Source: Echinometra lucunter (Eukaryota > Echinodermata > Echinoidea > Camarodonta > Echinometridae). Taken from it: a stretch of DNA of 64,000 nt. The DNA lies in assembly GCA_029962745.1 (NCBI GenBank), contig CM057166.1, positions 1,191,714 to 1,255,713 on the forward strand. The letters are read 5' to 3'. A program made the position numbers and the translations under genes. Each line of letters starts with the position of its first letter. Position 1 is the first letter of the stretch. Of the stretch, positions 23,956-36,500 are shown piece after piece. The notes under the pieces are model-generated. The model did not search any database and was not told the DNA's origin. It saw only the letters and a program-made list of their open reading frames with translations.

Positions 23956-25850
23956 ACAGTGATCACAATGTAAGGATGTGGGTTCTTTAGAATAAAGCCC
24001 TTAAACCTCAATTATGATCCATTCTTACTATATGACTTTATTGAAACGTCATAAACCTCTATGTTTCCGATGAATGCCCTTGACTTAGCAATAATATTTA
24101 ACGATCACATGACACATTCTTTGACAACTCATCGTAAAGAAAGTTGTATCAGTGACAGACGGGAGTTAGGGGTTCCAAAGCGACAATAACAGGAAAAGTT
24201 TAATAATGATCGAGGTGTGAGTGTTACGTAATATGATATGTCATTTTTATAGGCTGCAATAAGCAGAACCCTCATCCCTCCCTGGTTCGCTGTTGAACAA
24301 GTGGACAGCTATGCAATATGAATCATAAGCCATTCGTAGCTTCCCAATATTGATTTAAAGAAGTACTTAGTTGACTGATATTAAGATGCTCATAATTCTA
24401 TTTTTCTACAAAATTATAGCTTTTGAAGAGGAGTACAAATCAAAATTAGATGTAAAATGATTGATAACATTCTGGTTGCAATATAAACTATAACATGTAG
24501 CTTTGCTGTCCTGTTTGTACCAAGTATATACTGTCATATTATTGTACAATCTCTCCTCCGGAAATATGCAAACCTTGCAACAGAAGTCACCATTTAATAT
24601 GCAGGATTAGCAGGATCACATTTCTTTTTTAAACTGTAATTTCATTGTGTCACTTACAATACAAACCCATGGCCTTATTTATCAGACCAATATGATATAC
24701 CAAAAAAATGACAGTTTGATCCTGATTTCAGCATATGTAAAAAAAAGTTTTGTGGAATCTAATTCCTTTTGGTGATATTTTTCTGTTCATTCATTGGAAT
24801 TCTACATCCCTCATATCTATTATTGTTAAGAACTGGAGCATCATATTCATTTCCCATAAACTTTGTTGGCGATTGCTCAATATTTCTTCATTGTAAGCAT
24901 AATACCTGGAAATAGTATACAGTTGACGTGAACACTATGAGGGTTCTCTCCCTCACGGGTTTTGTTGTTGTTGTTGTTGTTTGTGATTTTTTTTCTACCA
25001 TGCATCATGATGTATTTCTCTTGATTGAATATGAGTTTCAATACACGGGTCATTACCCGTAAGTCATGAATAAAAGGATCTATACATCACTGTTTTGAAG
25101 ATTGGTCAGCCATTTCATGTCGAAAATCGACAACTCTGTTTCCATCCCCTTTTCACTCATCGTTTTTTGAAGAAATCAATGGCATTCCAAGTATATGAAG
25201 TTTCCCCATTTCGTTCAAAGAAAAACTATAGTAATGCTGTAATATTCGAAAATTATCTGCATACTTTTTTCAGTCCCCAATCCTGCACTTTGGAAGAATA
25301 GTACAAGAGGTTAAGAAAACGTTTCTTGTTTATTTATTTAGGAAAGTCCATTCGATTGGGTCATGAAGAAGACGGATATGTCATAGCCTTGATAGTGAAT
25401 ATTGGTCGAATTTCCTCCGTAGATTTCAGGAAAAGGATTATTACAAAGCAATAAAATTTGGCCAACACAAATATTGGATTCAGAATTTAAGGCATATGAC
25501 TGTGATTTGCACAATTTCACAAAGGAAAATTATTCTATGCCATGAAAGTTTTCTACGTTTCATGAGCGATGTCTGGTACTATGTTGTAACTTGAGCGAAG
25601 TTAAATAAATTTTCAGACGCGAACGAAATGTAAATAGAGCAATTTATTGATAGTCGTTTGATGTGCAAATATTTAAGGTCGCAAAGCGTAACCCTTTCAG
25701 TTCAACACGTTGTGGTTGATGTAATGTTAACTTTGATTTATTCGCTCATCCTTTGTTAAGGTTTGATTCTTGGACAAAGAAGCTGCATTTTTGTGGCCAG
25801 CTATTGAGAAGAGACAAAGGGAGGCCATGGGGTAACAAAGACAGAGAAAT
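23956..25850. other. Gene-free AT-rich DNA
   Basis: No supported gene. A (TTG)n tract lies at about 24961-24981. Confidence 0.5.
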
Positions 25851-25851
25851 G

Positions 25852-26495
25852 TAGCGAGCGAGCGAAAGAGAGAGAGAGAAAAAAATATTATAATAATCAT
25901 ATTAATAATAATACTGCAAGGGTAAGGGAAACAGAAAAAAAAACATCTAAAAAGGGGAGAAATAAATGGATAGAATGAGGTGTTTTCGAGAAAGAGAGAG
26001 AGAAAAAAAAATCTGATAATAATAATAAAAATATTAATGATAATCAGAGGGGAAAAAGAAATAGAAGCAGAGAAAGAACGGAAGAAAGAAATTGACAGAA
26101 TATGTTGATATCGAGGGAGAGAGAGAGAAAGAGAGAAGGGGGACAAAGAAGACACAGGAAAAAAGTTAGGAAACAGAGAGGGAGAGACAGAGATACTGAT
26201 ATAGTCTAAAATTAGGGGCAGGAAGATAAATGAGAGAGAAAGGAATAAAGAAAGAGAATTAGATAGATGTATAGACTTGATAGAAAAGAAGATAAAAACA
26301 GGAGACAGAGAGAGCGAGTGAGAGACGGACATTAATAGACATAGGAATTAACAAAGGGGGGAGATATAGAGATAGAGATATTGAGAGGAGAGACGGACAG
26401 ACACACATACAGACAGACAAAGAAAGAGAAAGCAACAGACAGGAAAAAAAGCAGGCAAAGAAAGATAGGAGAGAGACAAGAAGAGGGATCAAGGC
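25852..26495. repeat. Purine-rich tract with a 125-bp tandem periodicity
   Basis: About 640 bp are dominated by GA and AAT motifs on this strand. Within it, three units can be aligned: GCGAAAGAGAGAG (25862), TCGAGAAAGAGAG (25986) and TCGAGGGAGAGAG (26111), 124-125 bp apart. The first two share a following TAATAAT block, and the units end with GATAGAATG or GACAGAATA. The long minus-strand frames through it are Ser/Leu/Phe artefacts. Confidence 0.65.
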
Positions 26496-27629
26496 GGGGA
26501 GGTAGAGCAGAACTTTTTTGTTCATGTTCCGACAGTATGACATTTTTGGTCTTTTCATATAATGTTCTTGTCAGTGGAATATTGCTGCGCACTATTTTGA
26601 ATGATAAAGTGCACATTTCTCTGTGACGAATAGATTTCATGCAGCGTACCTTCAAACGTATATTGATCTCTGCCCCCCCCCCCCCATCCCCACCACCAGT
26701 TCATGTTATCTATGCTATATTTTTGCATTGTGAATAAGAGAATAATCCAGAGTGTGTGGATTTAAGTCAATAAACTTTGAAACTTGACACTTGTATGTTC
26801 TCTCGCCGTATATGGCATGTAGAGCGTAGAGAAGTGCCAGATAAATGGCAGTTTTATGTACATGTATATTTTTTTGTCTTTTGAGGGAGCACAAAAATCA
26901 CGACGTATATTCATTGTCATCACTCATTAATGCCTCTCTCCCATCTAACCCTTCATCCTCCCAGAGTCGCTATGTCCCCCCCTTTCCCCTCTTTCTTCCC
27001 CTCCTCCTTCCCCTCTCCGCTCCCATACTCTTTCCATTTTCTCTAGATGAATGTAGTATGCAGCGTCTCCTTTTAAATTAAAAGCATAATAATAGGAAGA
27101 CGGCCCTGTAGATTGTTAAAAATAGCCCGACGTCCCCTCATTTTGATCAATAACATTAAGACATGTAACCTAGATTAATTTGTTGTTACTAAAGCGACTA
27201 TTATCAGAATCAAAATTCTGTTCAAAATTACAACGAAACGGCCTTCAAATAAGCTTCCACTACGCTATACATTTCAAATACTAAATCCACTGCTAGCTAG
27301 ATGGCTCACGAACTTTCTTATCTTTGAGAGTACCGATTTTGGAAGAAGGGGGTTATTTCCGACCAAGTCGGATTTTTAGGTCTATTTTTAGCGAATTGAG
27401 GATTTCTGGGCTTCTCTTCTTGACGTACAGTCATCGAGATCTTACGTCATCTTACCAAGATTGGAAATATTCGATATTTTAGATTTTCCTTTAAAAGTAC
27501 CCGTAAATCATTTCCGATGTGACTTACAAACCGGTAGGTTGGAAATTGCTTGACTCGGGCATCCTCATTTCCACTGCCTTATTGTTTCCTTTTCTTATGA
27601 TAAAGATGGTCCATTTCTTTCTCACACAC

Positions 27630-27631
<2 letters not shown>
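26496..27631. other. Gene-free DNA
   Basis: A C13 run lies at about 26672-26684. No gene is supported. Confidence 0.5.
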
Positions 27632-27674
<43 letters not shown>

Positions 27675-27724
27675 CTCTCTCTCCCTCCCTGTCTATTTCT
27701 CTGTTTGTCTCTCTGTCTCTCTTT
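27632..27724. repeat. (CT)n microsatellite
   Basis: A CT dinucleotide tract of about 40 units, slightly degenerate at its 3' side. Confidence 0.95.
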
Positions 27725-28610
27725 CTCTTCCCCCTTTTCAATAGAATTGTGAAGCTGTCAATGAAATTTGCTTGTTGGAGAAAGTTCTGAGAATCACAAA
27801 ACTATTCTCGAGATAATTAATACGTCCAACATAAACCACATTCTCTCCAAGTAAAAAGGAATCTCCGAAGAATTGTAATATGTTTTTAATAGAAAAAAAA
27901 ATCAGTTGACCTTTCAATCCAAAGATGAATTTGAGGTAGTTTCAGAACTATAATAACTTCCCTTTTCCTTGATATTCGGGTGAAATAATGGTTAATTTGA
28001 GAATAAATTGATACCGTGACATTGTGAGTAATGTGTTTTCGGAAACATTTTAATCCGGCACTATTGCCACAAGTCTCGATTCGTTTTAATAAACCATAAA
28101 TGAAAGAAAATGAAATGGTATTGACGTAGCTTAAATTAAAACTGATAAAATTTACAACATTTCATTAATACATTATCACATTATAATGCTTCTGTCGATG
28201 TGACAATGTTTTAAGTCAATATATTATTGGACAGCTGTCAAAACTATCATGCGATGAATGTATTTATACCGTGCATAATCATGTTATGCAATTATATGTT
28301 AAGACTGAATTATCATACGGACATGGGTGCATTGAGAGATAAGATATTAAAGGATAGACTAGAAAGCATTTTTTAAAATGAGGGTATATAATTGCAGAAA
28401 ATAAGTAGCATAGACTGCATAGATTATGACTGCACAGGATATTTTGCTGGGTAAACCATTAGAAGAAACGAAGAAAAAACGAAGAAGAAACGAATGGAAA
28501 CAGAAATGTAATAATGTTACGAAGCTTATGTCAAAGAAATGACATGATTAAATAGTGTTGTTGTAATGATTTATTTCTATTTTCTCCATCTTTCTCATTT
28601 TCTTTAACAG
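27725..28610 (+). other. 5' flank or first intron of the PH gene
   Basis: No coding exon is seen. The end of this stretch is a convincing 3' splice site: a pyrimidine-rich run from about 28570 leads to TTTAACAG with AG at 28609-28610. A 5' untranslated exon, and hence the main promoter, therefore probably lies farther upstream. I could not locate it. Confidence 0.5.
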
Positions 28611-28735
28611 AACTTTAGTGTGCTGGCTTGTGGGTTTATGGTTACCAGAGTCTTTAGAGGCATGATCACTACCAGTCACTGACCCGACCGGAACTGTATA
28701 AAACTTGAAATAAGTTGATAATAAGAATTGAACAT

Positions 28736-30535
28736 ATGGCAGACACCGAAATTGAAGAATTGCACACTCCGACTCGAGAATGGAAAGGTTGGATTCGAAA
28801 TCGAATGACCCACGAGTTGGAATGGTGCATCGTCACCGCTGGTTTGATGGGGGTCTTCCGCGATCCTGAAGCCGACCGCGCTCGTATTGTTCTCAATCTA
28901 GCTGATTTCCACGTCAAGCCTCTCTGCGAGGGAGCGAAGCGAGGCTCGCATGTCTTTACATACGTTGATGATTGTTATAGTATCAAGTTTGTGTCGAAAC
29001 GTAACTCGCGGATGATTTACACGTTTGGTGCTGAAACGGAAGATGACTTCCGAACATGGTATCGTGGGTTGACTGGCCTTGAGGTAGAACCTTCTGGCTT
29101 CGACTTGACCCTCGAGACTTCCTCCTCATCAAGTCCAACGTCAACAGAGGTCAAGAGTGGACATGATGACGCGCGTCGGATGGACAGTGGTCTGGGAGAC
29201 GATATTTGTACGTCACCAGGCGCGGGTCAAGACGGACGCACCAGCAACAGCCGCGTGAGACAGTTTGATACTATTCAAGAAACAGAGGCAGGGAGTAGTC
29301 TAAACGGCAGTGGCAAAACAGGAAACGTCACACCGGATAGCTCTAGTGGGAAGTCAGAGTCTAGCGATTCGCTGTCTGACTCGGGGCAAAGTAATACCAC
29401 AACGCCTGATTCAGAACTAGCGGATGAAGTCCCTCGACTCCGTGCCAACGCTCATAAACTTCGAGTGACTCGTTCTGATCAGTCTCGGTTTAGTGCTCCA
29501 GTAGGGGACTTCTCAATTTGGGAGGAAGTTATGGGAGAAGACGGAATACTAAAGAAGACATACTCCTTACCCATGAAATCACCGCATCGTGTTCGAGCTT
29601 CATCCGACGGCGAGGAGGCAGACGCTTTCGAGTATGAACCCTCCTCGGAACGATCTACGCCTGATCTACCGACAACGCGCTTGGCTTCGAACACGCCGAC
29701 GAATCGCCGACCAGGGCCCGTAACGAGTTTCAGCGACCCTGCAAGATCGAAGAAGCTTGGATCGCGTATGACCGTGAAAGCGTCGAAGCTCGTCGGCCGT
29801 ATGACCCATCTTCGCTCGCAGCGAAACAAGGCACCTCTCACTCAATCAGCTATCGTCAACATCACAATTGAAGGCGATCTCCTTCGTAAACATAAAAGCA
29901 CCTTGGTGCCGTGTTACTGTATACTCAGTGGATCTGTTCTTTACTGCTACAAATCAAAAGAATCGGAGGACTTATCGGATTTAACCATTGACATCAATAA
30001 GTATCGACTCTCGAAATTAACGGCGGCGAAGACCGAATCGAAGGAGCTCGATTGCGCTTTCGTCTTGACAGCCCACAGTGGCTCGAAGGAGCACGTCTTC
30101 ATCGCGAAGGATTTGAATCTTGCCCGAAAATGGTATGGACATGTGGAGGATATATTAAAGGAATTGGAATCGAGGCAGATCAAGGCGATGCAAAGCTCCG
30201 CACCCGACCTGCGAGGTTCGTTACCGCTGTTGAATCAAACGGGAAAATACTCCGTTCACCAACAAAGCAAGTATGCCAAGGCTAGTACTAAGACGAGAGG
30301 TAGCACCTTCAAACGACTTGCCCAGGCGGAGCAGGAGAAGAGGAACTCGATGGCGGCCCGCATGTCGAGAGCGAGCTTTGAAGATGGGTACGGATACACC
30401 GAGGATATGAGCAGACGACATCGTGCTTCTATGGACGATATCCTTGGGTCAAGCAACATCGGTAACCAACTCGAAAACGATGACGACGAAGAACCTTTCA
30501 TCGAAATCACTATGGATGAAATTATGCGGACAAAG
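28736..30535 (+). CDS. PH gene coding exon 1 (residues 1-600)
   Basis: The exon probably begins at 28611 after an acceptor, with 125 bp of 5' untranslated sequence. It encodes PH1, a Ser/Thr/Asp-rich linker, PH2 and an acidic tail (DDDEEPF). It ends ACAAAG|GTAAAA in phase 0. At 1800 bp it is unusually long for an internal animal exon and carries two domains without interruption. Confidence 0.9.
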
Positions 30536-33500
30536 GTAAAAATAATTTCTTTCTTTTTTCTCATCATTTATTAGTTAGAATTCACTGAAAAGGAGGAGGT
30601 TTGCATTGACATGAATAGGATGAATGGGTGACGAGGAATATGATGTTACCATGACAATGATTCTCTCGAGGGAAAGGAAATAAAGAAAAAAAAAAGAAGG
30701 AAACATAAAGGAAAGAAATTAAGGAAAGAGACACATGACACTTCCCAGTGTATTTGTGATTCCATGAATTTGTTTCTTTTCATCGTTCGAAATGATCATG
30801 TTGACGAGTAACAATGTACTTTAGAAATTTCTTTCATCGAGCAGGCCTCTTCAGCAGTGCTTCTATAAAAACATGATAAAAATGTTAGTCCATGTCATTA
30901 CACGTTTCCGCATGCCGTATCATTCTCACCATAATATTTCGATTAAAATTTATTTTACTTAAACTTGTCGAAGAAAATCGAAGCTATATTTATTCCATTC
31001 GAAAAGAACTTCTGCCAAGAACTCATGCGAAATGTCCTTCCTGTTTTTTTTTTTTTTTTTTTTTTTTACTGAATGGGGTTCCTGATCAGGTCCTGATAAG
31101 AGCTAATTTAGAACGATTTATTGAAGTATTCGTCATCCACGAGCAATGATTGAGCGGAATTGAAGATATTTCAAGCAAGTTTTTTACTCAGTTTACAACT
31201 CAATAAAATGCGGGATTGCCGAGAGGCCGCTAATTGCTTTAAAGAAATGTCCCTGCTGATTCAACAGCATGTAGTGGGACCTAATGCGATGAGTAAAGAA
31301 CGGATAAGATCTATAAAAAGGAAATATTTATTCAAGCATTCGTCATCAGTGATTACTCTAGAGCAAAATCAGAGATGTAGCTATGACAATGTTCTTTAGC
31401 GCGTTCTTAAAAACAATAACCCAGGATTGTGGGAGGCCACTTGACTATCCGTTGTAAATCTAGTACGGGGAAGGGGCTACCTGGTAGGGTACCAAGATAA
31501 CGGACGGGTGGAAGTAACAAAAAAATAGATATTCACGCAGCGAAAATTGAAAACAAGGCGAGATGGAGGAAGGAAGATCTTAGTTTGGGGAAGACGTCAA
31601 TTTGGATGAAAACATCTTTTATTAATGGGAAAGCGGCAATTAATTTAATGCCGCACACGTGTTGCGAGTTTCCTAGCTTAATAAATGACAGGCTAATTAT
31701 TACTCTCTGAATTCAATCGTATCTTAATCGACCCCCCCCCCCCCATCTCCCTCTCCCGTCTCACTTAGGGTGCGTTTATAGCTCCGTTGCGAAGCCAGAA
31801 TCAACGCTTTGAAAAACAGTTACGAAACACAGATTCTAATCCACACCAATGTGTGAGTTTTTAAACTGTGTTTTGAATCATTAGAGTGCGTTTACAGTAT
31901 CTGATTTTGATTTTTTTTTCACACCAGAATGAGCTTTTTTGTGCCCCTTAGCCCCCTTTAGCTCAAAACACGGTTGTGTCCGAAGCTCTTTGTTTGCAGA
32001 AAAAACAATTTAAGCACACAGTTTACGTAAGTCACAAGAGAGGTGCGTTTCGAAACTCGGTTTGTGAGGAGAAGCTATAATAAACAGGTATCATATAGAG
32101 CAGCGTTTCATAACTGTGTTTTATAATTATTGTGGTCCCAAAATGTGCTTACACCTTCACAACTGAGCTGTAAATTCCCCACATTACTAAAAAAAAAAAT
32201 GACGTCATTCTTCTATTAATTTTCTTCCAAACTTTCATAAAAGGAATGAGGAAGATCACAAATCAATTTTAACCTTTCCCAGAACTCAATTTTGATTCAA
32301 ACAAGGCCCTCAAAAAGTTGTTTATGGTAAGCTCAGAGTTTTACCCCTCCTATGGGTACGGTCGAAATTTGCCCGTGCCCCCACCCCTTCCTAGGGACCC
32401 CTAGGGACCCCTAGATATCCTTGATCCAGTTATAATCCATTCCCTCAATGAACTTCAAACCATATAACGGGTCTCGTAGACTCACTGCATGTGTAAACTG
32501 AACGGTTATTGACAGCGTGAAGGAAATCACCGTTAATCACATAACGGAGGTTTGGAGGAAAACCCAATTAGTAGATTCTCTTTAAGCTTCTTAATGAAGC
32601 GTGTCAGAGAAATCTTTTTCGTCATATGAAAGAATTACCAAAATGTTTTCGAGATTAATTCATCTAGCTTATTTTAAGAACAGACGTAAATCTGTGTATG
32701 AAACAAAAAAGGAAACATTATGTTAACCTGTCAAATGTCTAGTCATCTGAATGACACCATAAAATTCATTTGCAGAGGGGCAGATCAAGCTATTTCCTCC
32801 AATACGTTACGAACCTTATTCTGATGATTGTGTTAAGAAAAAAGCTCGGCAATAGCTGGTGGACCGTACGTCATACATGTAATAAGAAGTAAAATGATGC
32901 ACTGATGTCAGTATGATTAAAAAGCCACAACTCGTCCTTACTTATGGGACTACGAAATGACCAAATACCTTGGACCTGCCTTTTGACGCGGTGAAGTCTA
33001 TTCAAAATATGCTAGAATGTGTGTGTGATGAATATTTACAAACCATTTTTAAATCGCACTGTTTATGCTAAAAAGAATTGTCCTGGGACTTTTTGTAACG
33101 AGGTTATCATTGTTACTTCAAGTAGACTGCTGGGTAATGTATGCTAAAGTTAACACTTCATTATGAATGTAGAACAATCTCTATTGCAGTGCATTGTTAT
33201 TACAAGAATTAAAGTTTAACCCTCTAACCGTCCTCACTATTCGAATGATTTAAAGCAAGCTAACTGTCAATTAAAGTTCAATCAACTCTGATCAGACGAT
33301 CAAGAGGAAATTACCGATTACATACTATCAGAATCGGTTAGCATCCTTCAGTTATCTTTGCTTGCAGTGGGTTACTGTCATACATGTCTTGCATGTTTTA
33401 AAGACACGACTGTCGGAAATTGTATTAACATGGTAATAGCGTAGCGAGCTAAAAGTTCAAATTAGTCGTATTAGATCAAGTAGTTTCATGTAACGAGCAA

Positions 33501-36500
33501 TAGGCCTTAAACCTTTAGATTTTCATTGAAAAAAATTGTTGCCTAGGGCGTCGAGCCCAAGGGGCATTTTGGCATTGCCCCACTAAAAGGTTAATTGTGT
33601 TTCAGGGGCGGAGACCAATGATTTACCTTTCCCCTTCACATTTTCCATTCTGAAAATAGCTGCCGCTTATATGACCTTAGCAGTAACACAGAAACTACAA
33701 TGTTTCGGTGGACAAAGTTTTTAAGGTTTAAAAAATTGTGATCTCCCCCTTTTTTATTCACTTTTTCGTCGAAAGCGAAAGAATAGTTGAGCAGCTGACC
33801 ACATGAATAACAACTGTTTTTCAGTCAATTTGAACTAGATATTCACAAGCTTTCTTTCCTGCTAGTGCAATCCAAAGATTCCAGCCAAATTATTTTTCCT
33901 CTTTAATGTTTGTACGATTATGGACAATAATTGTCTTTCCTTTTTATCATCATCTTTATAGTGAAAAGTCTGGCAAAATTTAATTAGAAAATAATTGGTT
34001 TTCTACAGGAAGAGGAACAAATAATTTTTTTTCGCAACCTAGATTGATTAAGCCTCCCTTTTAGTCACCTGATTAATTGTCTGCCTGTCTCTGATGATAG
34101 TATCAACACGCCATAATTGTAAGGTCTGTTTCTCTATTCCATCTTTCTTCACACATTGCTATAACTGTATCGGGCGTTTGTATTTCACCTATAAACTAAT
34201 TGAGAAGGGTGAGTAATACAAGCTTCCCCTACAGAGGATTGAATCTGCAACTGTTCGAAGTGAGTCAAGATTATGATTGGAGAGCAAAGTTTGGGAGTTC
34301 TTACCCACCCCTCACTAGCTTGGCTTAAAGGGATGTGTAGTCTTTCCTTCTCTGAATTTGGAGTAGGTAGACCGCCCTGTAATACTCATCATCATCTTCT
34401 TCTTCTTCTTCTTCTTCATCTTGTTCTTCTTCTTCTTCTTGTCTTTCTTGTTCTTCTTGTTCTTGTTCTTCTTCTTCTTCTTCTTCTTCTTCTTCTTCTT
34501 CTTCTTCTTCTTCTTCTTCTTCTTCTTCTTCATCTTCTTCTTCTTCTTTTTCTTCTTCTTCTTCTTCTTCTTCTTCTTCTTCTTCTTCTTCTTCTTCTTC
34601 TTCTTCTTCTTCTTCTTCTTCTTCTTCTTCTTCATCTTCTTCTTCTTCTTCTCCTGCTCCTCTTTCTCCTACTCCTGCTCTAAGCCTCCTCCTCCTCCTC
34701 CTCCTTCTTCTTATCTATCTCCATCTTCTCCAACTTACTCGTCTTCCTTTTTCCTTCTTCCTCTAATTATCTCTGTCTATTTCTCTCCCTTTTCTCTATT
34801 CCACCCCTTTCGCTTGCTCTCATATCTTTTCCACTAAGAATACAACGTGAAGTAAGATCACAATGTATTTAGCGCCCTCTCTGGGCATAACACCTGACAT
34901 TCCTAATGCTTTTTTTTTATTTTTTTTTTTATAACTGACAATTCAGTGTGATTTTAGGAGCATAGCATGTCATAAATGCAAGGTTTTTATCCAAGGATTA
35001 ATTAACTGACTGTACTTCAGGATAATCATGCTGCTACAATACAGATGTATTAGTGGAAAATCTTAACATTCACATTTTCCTGAGATGAGCATAATTTCAA
35101 AACCGAATTCTGCCACATGAAATGAAAAGGTCATTTGCTCCAATATGCTCAGCACTTTTACACCATCCCTTGTTATTGTGCTATCTCTGATCATAGGAGC
35201 AGCCCCTCCCCCCCCCCCGGCCCCTCCCCGGGCCCCTCCCCCTCACTTGTTGGTACGTTGGTATTGGGTCTAATGTTTATGAAGATCAAAACGTATAGTT
35301 ATTTATCAGCATACAGTCACCACACGTTTGCCTCTTCTTCTATCTGTCACGTAATTATTCAACTGTATGCAAAATCGTTTTCGTGTTACGACACTTCACG
35401 TTTTATTTAGTTTTATTTCGTGACCTCTCACAAAATAGTCACCGTATTACCATCTTGCATTTGCTTCTGTAAAAGATAGAACTTAGAATGTTGGCCGAAT
35501 ATGTTCTTAATATCAAAAAAACTTTGGATAACGCATTAGTGACGAGATGAATATTGCATGGCCATTTTATGAAATATTTCACAAAGGAGTCTGGTTATGT
35601 ATAGTCATTGATACTGCTGATCGAAATCAACGTGATTATGATGAAAATATTGAATCCAAAATATTATTTTATTGTAGAGAGTTCCAAGGAGAGATGTATC
35701 CCTGCTAGACCTATTTATCACTTAAACCTTAACCTTTCAATCTTCTAGAACAATCCTTTGCTAGAAAAACACCTTTAAATCGGTGAAAGTTTATTTTAAT
35801 CTTTTTTTTTTTTTTGGTTGTTATTTGCTCTTTTCTATATCTCTTACTTGGTGAGGTTGTGGAGGATCACTTAGAGGATATGTGAAATTATATCTTGCTG
35901 TTTGCAGCGGACTTCCTTTATCTGTTTATACGGAAGCTCTACGTCACGAATTAAAACTTTAAATCCACAATGTCATCTATTTTCTTCTATAATCACAATT
36001 ATTAGTCCAATAATCACAATTATTAGTCCAATAATTCAACGTTATTTAATAAATATTATAATATTCATTATATTACGTCATATATGACGCATTTTCGAAA
36101 TAAAAATCAAATAGTCCTATTAATTGTTTGTAACATTTGCGGGCAGGTAGTTTTCTACTACTCCGTGTGCAGGTAAGGTTATTTCGAATAACAACATTTG
36201 GGGGGCGCTTTGATGCTTGTACGTACAGTGTACGTGCTTCTAACACTCTCTCGAGCTACATACATGTACATATTTCTTTCACGTCAAGCTTCTATAAAAC
36301 CAGTGATATCACTGAAAAGGAGAACTATGTCTTTGTTGATATGACTGTGGGAGGCTGAAAGGCTAACTGAATACTTTGTATGACTATTTCTTTAGTTGGA
36401 AGTTTTTTGGAACCGTTTCCACTTGAATGATTCAATCAAGGTAAGGCGATATTCCCTTCAATTTCGTCTCGCTTTGAAGAGGTGGCGACAAGTCATTTTC

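Noticed and set aside
25727..26655. Long Ser/Leu/Phe-rich minus-strand frames
   Set aside because: They follow from the purine-rich plus strand and change frame where the simple sequence changes.
28695..28704. TATAAAAC as a TATA box for the PH gene
   Set aside because: It lies downstream of a good splice acceptor (28609-28610) and only about 35 bp before the ATG, so it is more likely within the 5' untranslated exon.
34273..34837. Poly-Leu, poly-Phe and poly-Lys frames
   Set aside because: They are translations of the (TTC)n tract in an intron.
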